Positions 30,673 through 36,903 of a stretch of DNA of 36,903 bases are shown here, piece after piece (the stretch's first letter is position 1; the number at the start of each line of letters is the position of its first letter). The notes beneath the pieces were generated by a model, which was not told the DNA's origin, did not search any database, and worked only from the letters and a program-made list of their open reading frames with translations. Position numbers and translations under genes: made by a program. The DNA is from a virus: positions 1-36,903 of the IMG/VR virus record IMGVR_UViG_3300042731_009635. One strand, given 5' to 3'.

Positions 30673-30686
30673 AATAGGCAACCACC
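30673..30686 (+). promoter_or_regulatory. AACCACC start-site motif before the 30690 gene
   Basis: AATAGGCAACCACC lies three bases before the ATG at 30690, right after a terminator, so this is the start of a new transcription unit. Compare 6721-6735 and 17081-17095. Confidence 0.45.
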
Positions 30687-30689
30687 CTT

Positions 30690-30929
30690 ATGACAACCAT
30701 AACTCAAGAAAAAGACAATACTTTTAGATATTTGCTTACTGAATTTGGTAAAGATGGATGGGTTGATGTAAATAAATCCAGACCTATCCCATTTGACTTA
30801 GTTCTTTTAAAAACATCCAAAGGAAGAGAATTCGTTGGCTGGTGGAATAAAATAGAATGGGATGGCTATCGTTTAAAACATTCTGATCAAATTATTGAAT
30901 GGAAAAGGATGAATTACGTTCATTTTTAA
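30690..30929 (+). CDS. DUF551-like small protein
   Basis: A 79-residue protein in which residues about 23-75 read DGWVDVNKSRPIPFDLVLLK, GREFVGWWNKIEWDGY and IIEWKRM. The W.....P.....VLL......WW pattern is DUF551-like. It is the first gene of the right-hand late operon, behind the AACCACC motif. Role unknown. Confidence 0.55.
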   Translation: MTTITQEKDNTFRYLLTEFGKDGWVDVNKSRPIPFDLVLLKTSKGREFVGWWNKIEWDGYRLKHSDQIIEWKRMNYVHF

Positions 30930-30951
30930 TGAATAAGCAAAGATTTTATAT

Positions 30952-31200
30952 ATGCAATATGAATGTCCTTCCTGCTTTCTAAAATGGAAAGATGAAAAAT
31001 ATCCTGATGATCTTATTTGTCATCCACTTTGTTCTTTTTGCTCTATTTCTCATACACAAAAAGAACTTATAAATTGGCAAATGAATCATTTAGAAGATAT
31101 TAATCCTGATAAATTACCAAATATTCTAAGACATTTTTATAGATTTGTTGATCTTGAATTAAAAATTTTAAATGAAAAGATTGATAAAAATAAGGAATAA
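30952..31200 (+). CDS. Small zinc-binding-type hypothetical protein
   Basis: An 82-residue protein with CPSC at residues 5-8 and a later CHPLCSFC cluster, a probable zinc-binding knuckle, followed by a helical region (NILRHFYRFVDLELKILNEKIDKNKE). The SD is poor. Six bases separate it from the next gene. No family recognised. Confidence 0.5.
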   Translation: MQYECPSCFLKWKDEKYPDDLICHPLCSFCSISHTQKELINWQMNHLEDINPDKLPNILRHFYRFVDLELKILNEKIDKNKE

Positions 31201-31205
31201 TTTTT

Positions 31206-31688
31206 ATGGGAAAATCCAAAAAAGAAAAAACTGTCGGGCAATATTCTTATGAATTACAGCAAAAAACTGATGAAAAAATAAATCCTATTGATCTTCAGAG
31301 AGAAATACATAAGGGGAATGATAGTGAAGATTCTTTTGAGAATCAAGTAAGAATAGCCGTAAAAAGAGGGGAAGAACAACTTGATGGAGATTTTTATATA
31401 GTCGTCCTTTTTAAGAAAGAAAGAATTATGCATAACGTCGTAAGACAATATTTTTTTCCTAGAAAAAGTTGCCCAACTCCTGAATATGACCAAGTTGTTT
31501 ATAAGTATTTTAGAAAAGAAGAACGGCTAGAAATGCTTTGGGTTGTTCCAGATAAACAAACTACACATTCTTTGCCACTTATTTCAAAAGATCTTACGCA
31601 TGAGCAACGAGATCTTATTGCCTATGCATCCGCATTCACTTCAGGTGAATTAGATAAATTATGTGCAAAACTGAATAAAGTTCCATAA
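31206..31688 (+). CDS. Hypothetical protein upstream of the head genes
   Basis: A 160-residue protein with a charged N-terminus (MGKSKKEKTVGQYSYELQQK), then FENQVRIAVKRGEEQLDGDFYIVVLFKKER and a C-terminal region containing MLWVVPDKQT and GELDKLCAKLNKVP. Proteins with this layout (a short KR-rich start, an LDGDFY(I/V)VV strand, WVVPD) are frequent next to podophage scaffold and capsid genes. The role is unknown; a morphogenesis accessory is inferred from place. Confidence 0.55.
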   Translation: MGKSKKEKTVGQYSYELQQKTDEKINPIDLQREIHKGNDSEDSFENQVRIAVKRGEEQLDGDFYIVVLFKKERIMHNVVRQYFFPRKSCPTPEYDQVVYKYFRKEERLEMLWVVPDKQTTHSLPLISKDLTHEQRDLIAYASAFTSGELDKLCAKLNKVP

Positions 31689-31821
31689 AAAAAATTTATC
31701 TATACTTGAATTAAAATCACTTTCATTTTAATTAGTAATTATTCGTGAAACGATTCCCTGCGTTAGTGGGCCACGAAATTATAAGCCGTAATGCGATTCG
31801 CAATCGCAAAAAGGAGTAAAT
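31689..31821 (+). promoter_or_regulatory. Structured leader before the scaffold-capsid operon
   Basis: Contains a possible promoter (TTGAAT 31706-31711, 17 bases, TAATTA 31729-31734), a long-range pair TTCGTG/CACGAA (31742-31747 with 31772-31777) and a 7-bp hairpin TGCGATT-CGC-AATCGCA (31792-31808) that ends three bases before the AAGGAG SD. The promoter boxes are weak; the hairpins are clear. Confidence 0.4.
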
Positions 31822-32532
31822 ATGGCAACAGAAACTGAGAACGTAGCTGAAGAAGTTCAGAGGGAGGAAGTCGTTCAACCTCAAGAAGAGCAAAAAGCTC
31901 AAAGCCAAGATACTCAAGAAGTTTCTCAAGAACAGTCTGATGAAAATAATAAAGAATACAATTTCAGACAGTTAAGAGAATCTAATAAGCAACTTGCAGA
32001 AAAGTTAAGGAAGACTGAAGAAATAATAGAATCTATTGCTCAAAAACAGAATCAAACGGCTCAATCTGAAGAAGAATTAAACCTTGGAGAAGAAGATCTC
32101 GTTGAAGGCAAACATCTTAAAAAAGTGATTGGCAAAATTGAAAAAATGATTCAACAAAAAGACCTTGAAGCAATCCCAGACAGACTTCGGAATAAATTTG
32201 AAGACTTTGATCATGTTGTGACAAAAGAAAATTTAGAAAAATTAAAAGAATCCGAGCCAGAATTGTATCGTACCATTAGAAGTGGAACGGATCTCTTTGC
32301 TAAAGGCGTTGCAGCTTATAAAACATTAAGATCTCTTGGATATGCCCAAGAAAGAGAAAATTATATGAAGCAAAAAGATATCGTTCAATCTAACCACAAA
32401 AAGCCACTTAGTGCTCAAGCGGTTAAAGGTCAGGGTGCTCTCCATGAAGCAAATGTTTTTGCTAATGGACTTACTCCTGAACTAAAAAAACAACTTCAAA
32501 AAGAAATGGTAGAGGCAGCTAAGGCTCGGTAA
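31822..32532 (+). CDS. Scaffolding protein
   Basis: This 236-residue, highly charged, Gln/Glu/Lys-rich protein is predicted almost entirely helical with coiled coils (ENNKEYNFRQLRESNKQLAE, KTEEIIESIAQKQNQ). The acidic, low-complexity N-terminus and the basic helical C-terminus (LTPELKKQLQKEMVEAAKAR) are typical of head scaffolds, and it lies directly upstream of the major capsid gene. Scaffolds direct capsid assembly and leave before maturation. AAAAAGGAG sits seven bases before the ATG. Confidence 0.8.
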   Translation: MATETENVAEEVQREEVVQPQEEQKAQSQDTQEVSQEQSDENNKEYNFRQLRESNKQLAEKLRKTEEIIESIAQKQNQTAQSEEELNLGEEDLVEGKHLKKVIGKIEKMIQQKDLEAIPDRLRNKFEDFDHVVTKENLEKLKESEPELYRTIRSGTDLFAKGVAAYKTLRSLGYAQERENYMKQKDIVQSNHKKPLSAQAVKGQGALHEANVFANGLTPELKKQLQKEMVEAAKAR

Positions 32533-32547
32533 TAATCGAGGTATAGT

Positions 32548-34210
32548 ATGACTACAACCACAACTACGCTTCCAGCACCAGTTCAACAAAGCTTTAGTTA
32601 TAAACTACTTAGCGTGCCGGTCCCGTATATGATTCATAATATTCCTGCGATGCTAAAACAAATGCCACGAAATGGTGGTACCACTCTTAGAATGCGCAGG
32701 TATAATCCTTTGGCAACAGCTACTGTTCCATTGGGTAATAGTGGAGTTACTCCTCCACCACAACAGCTAACTGCAGTAAACATAGACGCAGAGCTAGATT
32801 TCTACGGAACGTATCTCATTTTGAATGAACAAGTTACGCTCCAGAATCAAGACCCTGTTCTAAATGAGGCTGCCCAACGGCTCGGCGTGAGTTTGAGGCA
32901 AACAGAAGACGAGCTCACAAGAGACATGCTTTTGTCAACAGCTTCATTTATTAATTGTGTTGGCGGAACAAACGGTAGAAAATATGTTGCCGTTTTAAAA
33001 TCTCTTCTGATGGACTTGAAACTCTTAACAGGTAAAGCTGAAGACAACAAGGCGGAACAAATTAACAACCACGGAGGTTTAGTTGAGTCATTTGATTTAC
33101 GTAAAGCTGCCTAAGCTCCAAAGTTTCTTTGGATACAGGTCTTTCGCGTTTTTCGAAAGTCTTTCTAAATTTTATGGCAAGTTCACATCTTTCTTTTTTA
33201 ATTATCAGAAAGGGGTGAATTTCCTTAAGGAAATTCAACATATTTGGACGGTCAATAACCCACAAAAAAGATTGTTTCCAGTGATTTTTTCTACTGGGAG
33301 CATTATTAGTGTAAGTATAGCCACCAAAATTGGAATAAATCCAATCAATAAGTATTTTGTCGGTAGAAGAAATGTAGACTCGAAGGTTGTATTTACCTCG
33401 AATATTATTAGGAGCTTTATTAGACCAAAGAACGATACTACCTTCTCCATCCAAAATACCAGCCAAATATATAAGTTTTTCTCTACGTGTTTTAAACATA
33501 AGTCTCCTATGTCGAAGTCAAACTATAACAATTTGAACGATATGGAGCAAGTTAATTTGACCGTGAACGTAGCAAGCGAAGAGACATGGGAAACCATGAA
33601 GCGGTGCTCTGGGCTCTATGGAAACATAGAGAGGTAGACTGAGAAGATCTACCCGCTTAATTAAAATATAATTAAGTCAATAAGTAACAGATAGGACAAT
33701 CCTACAGAAATAACACGTTCTGATATTGACGGTGTTATTCGCACATTAGCAGATAATAACGCCTATACTATTGCTGACAATATTGAAGGTGAAGACCGAT
33801 TTGGTACAGCACCTGTTAGAGATGCTTATTTTGCTCTTGGTTCTACCCAACTTATTGGGGATCTAGAACAAGTCCAAGGTTTTATTGCTAAAGCTCAATA
33901 TCCTTCTCAAATGTCTACTCTAAGGCCTGAATGGGGTTCTGTTTCAAATCTTAGATTTTTACTTTCTAGTATTGGGGCTGAAGAAAGTTCAGCATCTGCC
34001 TTAGGAAATAATATGTACGATATTTTTTGCGTAGGAATGGAAGCTTATGCCGTTATTGAACAAGACGGTTATAGCTCTCAATTTATTTATAGACCCCCTA
34101 TTTATGATGGGCCACTCGCCTTGAATGCAAGTGTTGGATATAAATTCGCTCAAGTTCCAAGAATCACCAATGATGCTTGGGTATTAAATCTATCATGCAC
34201 ATTGTCATAA
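32548..34210 (+). CDS. Major capsid protein, N4-gp56 type, split by a group I intron (join 32548-32976, 33695-34210)
   Basis: Joining the two exons gives 314 residues. Exon 1 (143 codons) has the N4-gp56-type start: SYKLLSVPVPYMIHNIPAML..., GGTTLRMRRYNPLATATVPL, and the LTAVNIDAELDFYGTYLILNEQV strand. Exon 2 (from DNPTEITRSDIDGVIRTLADN) continues with APVRDAYFALGSTQLIGDL, MSTLRPEWGSVSNLRFL and a C-terminal PRITNDAWVLNLSCTLS. The splice site falls between GGT (Gly) and GAC (Asp) and keeps the frame. Without splicing, the reading ends at 33114 after 45 intron-encoded residues, giving an incomplete protein. The scaffold lies upstream and a structural gene downstream. Confidence 0.88.
33062..33499 (-). 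CDS. LAGLIDADG homing endonuclease, antisense in the capsid intron
   Basis: A 145-residue protein with one LAGLIDADG motif at residues 12-20 (YLAGILDGEGSI), followed by LRVYISSTDKILIDWIYSNFGG and FLKEIHPFLIIKKERC, the usual order of single-motif enzymes that act as homodimers. They cut the intronless allele so that repair copies the intron. The gene is on the strand opposite to the capsid message, with its own AGGAG SD four bases before the ATG. Its 3' end overlaps the P3-P6 region of the intron on the other strand. A candidate promoter lies at 33522-33550. Confidence 0.9.
   Translation of the reverse strand: MFKTRREKLIYLAGILDGEGSIVLWSNKAPNNIRGKYNLRVYISSTDKILIDWIYSNFGGYTYTNNAPSRKNHWKQSFLWVIDRPNMLNFLKEIHPFLIIKKERCELAIKFRKTFEKRERPVSKETLELRQLYVNQMTQLNLRGC
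33522..33550 (-). promoter_or_regulatory. Candidate promoter for the antisense homing endonuclease
   Basis: Minus strand: TTGCTC (33550-33545), 17-base spacer, TATAGT (33527-33522), 22 bases before the endonuclease ATG. The -35 box lies on the same bases as the 5' strand of intron helix P7. The match is moderate and the DNA AT-rich. Confidence 0.4.
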
Positions 34211-34222
34211 TAAGGAGGAAAA

Positions 34223-35179
34223 ATGAGTACTATTATACAACAAGGAAGATTTACTTCTGATGGAACAAAAAAATCTCTTGAAATTAGATCTAATGTAGAT
34301 TGGATTGAAGTTATCAACGAAACTCAATTTGCTACTACTCAAACTCCCGGTCGCGGAGTGAAATTTGAGTGGCAAAGGGGTATGAGTGCTGGACATGGTT
34401 TTGAATATACAAAAGCCGATGGAGCCAACACGTTGCAAGCAGAAAAAATCACTTCTGGTGGTTTTACTACAAGTGATCAAATTCCCGTTATTGGTGCAGC
34501 TGTTACAGGAACGACTATTACAAAAGCTTCTCCTCCAGTTTGTACAGCGAATGGGCATGGCTATAGCAATGGTGATAATGTAATACTAAGCAATCTTACA
34601 AATATGCCTCAAATAGGCGGTGTTCTTTTTACTATTGGCAATGTAGCTACTAATACTTTTGAACTTACTTATATGGACACAAACACTGCTAATTTTACAT
34701 CAGAAACTGCTTTTGAAGTAAGATTATTAAGCGAATTTACATGGAGAAATTCATGGAATCCTATTACAAGTATTACGAAAGGAAGTACCACCCAAGTTAT
34801 ATTAGGTTCAATAGAACCTGAACTTAGTTATATTGTAGGAGATGTAGTTAGATTTGAAATGCCATCTTCATTCGGTATGACAGAAATAGATAATATTACA
34901 GGTGAAATTACCGCATATAATTCTACAACAAATGCGTATACTATTGATATAGATTCAAGTTCATTCACAAATTTTGCTTGGCCTGCTTCAACTGCAGTCC
35001 CAACCAATTTTCCTCATTTAACTTTAGTTGGCACTACTTCTACTGGAGTGACTAATTCAACAAAAAATACAGCCTCTTTAATTATAGATTTAGGCGCAGG
35101 AATTGATGGCCCAGCAGGTTCATCAGGAGATGTTATTTATTGGAAAGCAGGTAAATCTACTTTAGTAAATAACGAATAA
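34223..35179 (+). CDS. Head-associated/structural protein
   Basis: A 318-residue, beta-rich protein (RFTSDGTKKSLEIRSNVDWIEVINET, GRGVKFEWQRGMSAGHG, NGHGYSNGDNVILSN) that commonly follows N4-gp56-type capsid genes in podophages. The NGHGYSNGD segment resembles small immunoglobulin-like or ubiquitin-activating-type 'GHG..TGD' beta repeats frequent in virion proteins. It may decorate the capsid. AAGGAGG lies upstream of the ATG and a terminator follows the stop. Confidence 0.6.
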   Translation: MSTIIQQGRFTSDGTKKSLEIRSNVDWIEVINETQFATTQTPGRGVKFEWQRGMSAGHGFEYTKADGANTLQAEKITSGGFTTSDQIPVIGAAVTGTTITKASPPVCTANGHGYSNGDNVILSNLTNMPQIGGVLFTIGNVATNTFELTYMDTNTANFTSETAFEVRLLSEFTWRNSWNPITSITKGSTTQVILGSIEPELSYIVGDVVRFEMPSSFGMTEIDNITGEITAYNSTTNAYTIDIDSSSFTNFAWPASTAVPTNFPHLTLVGTTSTGVTNSTKNTASLIIDLGAGIDGPAGSSGDVIYWKAGKSTLVNNE

Positions 35180-35185
35180 TTTTTT

Positions 35186-35205
35186 GGGGGAGAAATCCCC
35201 CTTTT
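35186..35205 (+). terminator. Intrinsic terminator after the head protein gene
   Basis: GGGGGA-GAAA-TCCCCC (35186-35201) followed by TTTT (35202-35205). The strong G:C stem has a short U-tract, so termination may be partial, tuning expression of the adaptor and tail genes downstream. Confidence 0.7.
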
Positions 35206-35236
35206 GTAAAACAGAGACAAAGATTAAGGAGAAATT

Positions 35237-35623
35237 ATGACCACATTAAATTCAACCAGACCTAAAAAAAATATGCATAAAATTTCTTCAGAAGAAATGA
35301 AAAAAATGCGTGAAAAAGACCATAAAATGGTGAAAGGTATTTTTAGATGTTATGAACCTCGTGGAGGTTCTATGACTTTTAATTTCAAAAAATATAAGGG
35401 AGACGAAGTTCTAAAATATACAATGATAGATGGACAGGCTTATGATGTTCCTTTAATGGTAGCAAAACATCTCAATCAAAACTGTTGGTATCCTAAACAT
35501 ACGCATGTTTTGGATGCAAATGGAAATCCATCTGTAGAAGTTGGGAAAAAAGTGCAAAGATGTTCTTTTGAGAGCATGGAATTTCAAGATTTAAATGAAG
35601 ATATAGAAAATGAGCACTCCTAG
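35237..35623 (+). CDS. Hypothetical late protein
   Basis: A 128-residue protein beginning with a Lys-rich stretch (KKNMHKISSEEMKKMREKDHK), then VKGIFRCYEPRGGSMTFNFKKYKGDE and VPLMVAKHLNQNCWYPKHTHVLD. This EPRGGS...F..YKGD...VP..VAKHLN arrangement is a conserved small protein between capsid and adaptor genes of many podophages, with no assigned function. AAGGAG lies seven bases upstream. It overlaps the next gene by 14 bases. Confidence 0.6.
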   Translation: MTTLNSTRPKKNMHKISSEEMKKMREKDHKMVKGIFRCYEPRGGSMTFNFKKYKGDEVLKYTMIDGQAYDVPLMVAKHLNQNCWYPKHTHVLDANGNPSVEVGKKVQRCSFESMEFQDLNEDIENEHS

Positions 35624-36638
35624 TACACTTGCAACTATTAGAACAAAAGTAAGGCGTCTTACGGGACGTCCTTCTCCTCAACAAATTACTGATAATCAAA
35701 TTGACGATTATGTAAATACTTTTTATCAATACGATTTCCCAGAACATTTAAGGATTTTTACTAATAAAGGAAAGTTTAAATTTATTACTGAAGAAAATGT
35801 GGATCAATACAATATGAAATCAGCTGATCCATCAGCTCCTTCTTTTAATGATTTAGTTGTAGATTTTGATAGCACTACTGTTTCAGCTGTAGATGTTTAT
35901 TATAATTTGCAAAATCCAGTATATATTAATGGTTATCAAAGTTTTTATTCTCAAAATAGAGAACAATTTTTTAGAACCTATCCTGTTTTAGGAGATATAA
36001 ATGATTCCACAAGTGGAGATGGGAGTTCTGGCCCTTATACTTTAACTTTTTCTAATGTTCCTATTTTGCAAAATTCAATAACTGTAGGAGCAATTGACAA
36101 TACAGGATCTACAGTAAAAATAATAGATTCTCCTCAAAGTAGAACTATTGGGAATTGGGTAATAAATAATTCCACAACTTCAGTTACAGGTTCTGTAAAC
36201 TATATAACTGGCGCTGTAACTATTACTTTTCCAAATTCTATCCCGAATGGGAATGAAATTACCTTCACTTTCACTCCATATGCTGCTAATAGACCTCAAG
36301 CTGTATTATTCTATCAAAATACAATAACTCTTCGTCCTGTGCCCGATAAACCCTACCCAGTGGAATTTGAGGCTTTTTTAACACCTGCAGCCCTCCTTTC
36401 TGCTACTGATAATCCAGAATTAAAGCAATGGTGGCAATATTTAGCTTATGGAGCTGCTAAGAAGATTTTTGAAGATTCTCAAGATCCTGAAGGAGTAGAT
36501 CAAATAATGAAAGGATTTAAAGAACAAGAAAGTTTAGTTCTTAATCGTCATATTGTTCAACAAACAAATGAAAGAACGGCAACAATCTATACGGAAATGG
36601 CAGCTTACCCGTATAGCAATTTTAATAATAGGTTTTAA
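35610..36638 (+). CDS. Head-tail adaptor (P22 gp4-like) protein
   Basis: A 342-residue protein with helical N-terminus (LATIRTKVRRLTGRPSPQQITDNQIDDYVNTFYQYDFPEHLR), a pattern typical of gp4-type adaptors that bind below the portal. The middle is a beta domain (FSNVPILQNSITVGAIDNTG, VTGSVNYITGAVTITF), and the C-terminus is helical (ELKQWWQYLAYGAAKKIFED), ending YSNFNNRF. Position downstream of the capsid and directly upstream of the tail genes supports this. The stop is one base before the next ATG region. Confidence 0.65.
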   Translation: MSTPSTLATIRTKVRRLTGRPSPQQITDNQIDDYVNTFYQYDFPEHLRIFTNKGKFKFITEENVDQYNMKSADPSAPSFNDLVVDFDSTTVSAVDVYYNLQNPVYINGYQSFYSQNREQFFRTYPVLGDINDSTSGDGSSGPYTLTFSNVPILQNSITVGAIDNTGSTVKIIDSPQSRTIGNWVINNSTTSVTGSVNYITGAVTITFPNSIPNGNEITFTFTPYAANRPQAVLFYQNTITLRPVPDKPYPVEFEAFLTPAALLSATDNPELKQWWQYLAYGAAKKIFEDSQDPEGVDQIMKGFKEQESLVLNRHIVQQTNERTATIYTEMAAYPYSNFNNRF

Positions 36639-36639
36639 A

Positions 36640-36839
36640 ATGGCTTATAATGAAAATATTCCTCAAGCAACAGATAATCCCTCCCAAAGTCAGCCTCAAC
36701 TTTTGGCTAATTTTCAGGAAATAAATACTGCTTTTAATTTAAATCATGCAGATTTTAATACAGCAGATCAAGGGAAACACTCTTTTTTACAAATGCCTGA
36801 ACAAACATCTGCGCCTGCTACTGCAGCAGACGAAGGAGC
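36640..36839 (+). CDS. Tail/fibre protein, N-terminal part (gene continues at position 71)
   Basis: Start at ATG 36640, one base after the adaptor stop. The frame reads MAYNENIPQATDNPSQSQPQ, then LLANFQEINTAFNLNHADFN and QGKHSFLQ. The phrase SQSQPQLL.NFQ.I..AF..NH..F....QGKH is a recurring N-terminal motif of small podophage tail/neck proteins. The true gene leaves the contig at 36839 and resumes at 71, ending at 452. The frame seen after 36839 is an inverted copy of upstream bases and not part of the gene. Confidence 0.8.
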
Positions 36840-36903
36840 AGGCGCAGATGTTTGTTCAGGCATTTGTAAAAAAGAGTGTTTCCCTTGATCTGCTGTATTA
36901 AAA
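36753..36903. repeat. 67-bp perfect inverted repeat at the contig end
   Basis: 36753-36819 and 36837-36903 are exact reverse complements with a 17-base spacer. The right arm breaks the tail gene, and the junction lies at an AGCA/TGCT microhomology. This is the signature of a fold-back chimera made during amplification or sequencing. A hairpin telomere is a less likely explanation. Confidence 0.85.

Larger units (their letters stand above)
32977..33694 (+). ncRNA. Group I self-splicing intron in the capsid gene
   Basis: Helices drawn by eye: P1, exon AAACGGT (32970-32976) with internal guide GCCGTTT (32989-32995), ending in the conserved U.G pair at the 5' splice site. P10, exon 2 GACA with TGTT (32985-32988). 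P3, CAAATTAAC (33058-33066) with GTTAATTTG (33551-33559). P7, GGAGCA (33544-33549) with TGCTCT (33605-33610), and a P8-like hairpin between. P9, 33614-33620 with 33625-33631 around a GAAA loop. P9.1 (33633-33638/33648-33653) and P9.2 (33656-33663/33669-33676) follow. The intron ends in G (33694). The order P7-P3'-P8-P7' is that of group I. P4-P6 lie near 33067-33132 and flank the endonuclease gene. Confidence 0.88.

Noticed and set aside
33083-33637. Long plus-strand ORF of about 180 residues inside the intron
   Set aside because: It is the complement of the LAGLIDADG gene, with low-complexity Phe/Ser-rich composition and no motif or SD.
33115-33694. Capsid gene as a frameshifted pseudogene
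   Set aside because: The interruption has group I helices, correct splice chemistry (U.G, terminal G, P10) and an endonuclease, and both exons are undamaged.
36753-36903. Hairpin telomere (N15-like linear end)
   Set aside because: The opposite contig end overlaps directly and the tail gene frame continues across it; no protelomerase is present.

Overview
The window is an essentially complete, AT-rich genome of a short-tailed (podovirus-like) dsDNA phage assembled as one contig. Positions 1-70 recur at 36770-36839, and the reading frame of a tail gene runs unbroken across that junction, so the natural unit is a circle (or circularly permuted molecule) of about 36,769 bp. The last ~64 bases are a fold-back inverted copy and look like an assembly artefact. 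The virion genes are of the P22/N4-capsid type: a P22-like portal, a terminase large subunit, a scaffold, an N4-gp56-type major capsid protein, a gp4-like adaptor, a gp10-like hub, probable ejection proteins and beta-helical fibres. The host is probably a low-GC diderm bacterium, because the phage encodes a small secreted beta-barrel ending in Phe, typical of outer-membrane proteins. The host lineage cannot be fixed from the sequence.

Layout. From 36640 across the junction to 6360 (+) lie the neck/tail genes and three probable ejection proteins in an overlapping late operon. At 6365-6618 (-) is a small cassette with a ribbon-helix-helix protein and a 21-residue membrane peptide. At 6736-14785 (+) are two beta-helix fibre genes, further fibre parts, an assembly-like protein and a lipoprotein-like membrane protein. 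At 14791-17079 (-) is the recombination operon: unknown, Erf-type annealase, SSB and YqaJ/lambda-type exonuclease. It faces a small HTH-type gene at 17176 (+) across a divergent control region. From 17868 to 18681 there is a gene-poor stretch full of hairpins and repeats, including a partial duplication of the start of the replication gene. At 18682-21623 (+) are a putative replication initiator, a frameshifted RusA resolvase and small genes. At 21723-26924 (+) are TerS, TerL, portal and small genes. At 26958-29639 there are mixed-strand accessory genes, including a small serine recombinase operon (-). At 30066-30566 (+) is the outer-membrane-like barrel with its own terminator. At 30690-36638 (+) are small genes, scaffold, capsid, a structural protein and the head-tail adaptor.

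The most striking element is in the major capsid gene. It is split by a 718-nt group I intron whose P1, P10, P3, P7, P9 and flanking helices can be drawn directly from the sequence. A LAGLIDADG homing endonuclease is encoded antisense inside the intron, so capsid production requires RNA splicing, while the endonuclease must be read from the opposite strand. Other notable items are two genes broken exactly at poly-A tracts (RusA; a gene upstream of the recombinase), a ladder of repeated SD-ATGAC start sites and minus-strand terminator-like hairpins before the replication gene, a shared AACCACC start-site motif on three transcription units, several DUF551-like small proteins, and no recognisable endolysin.
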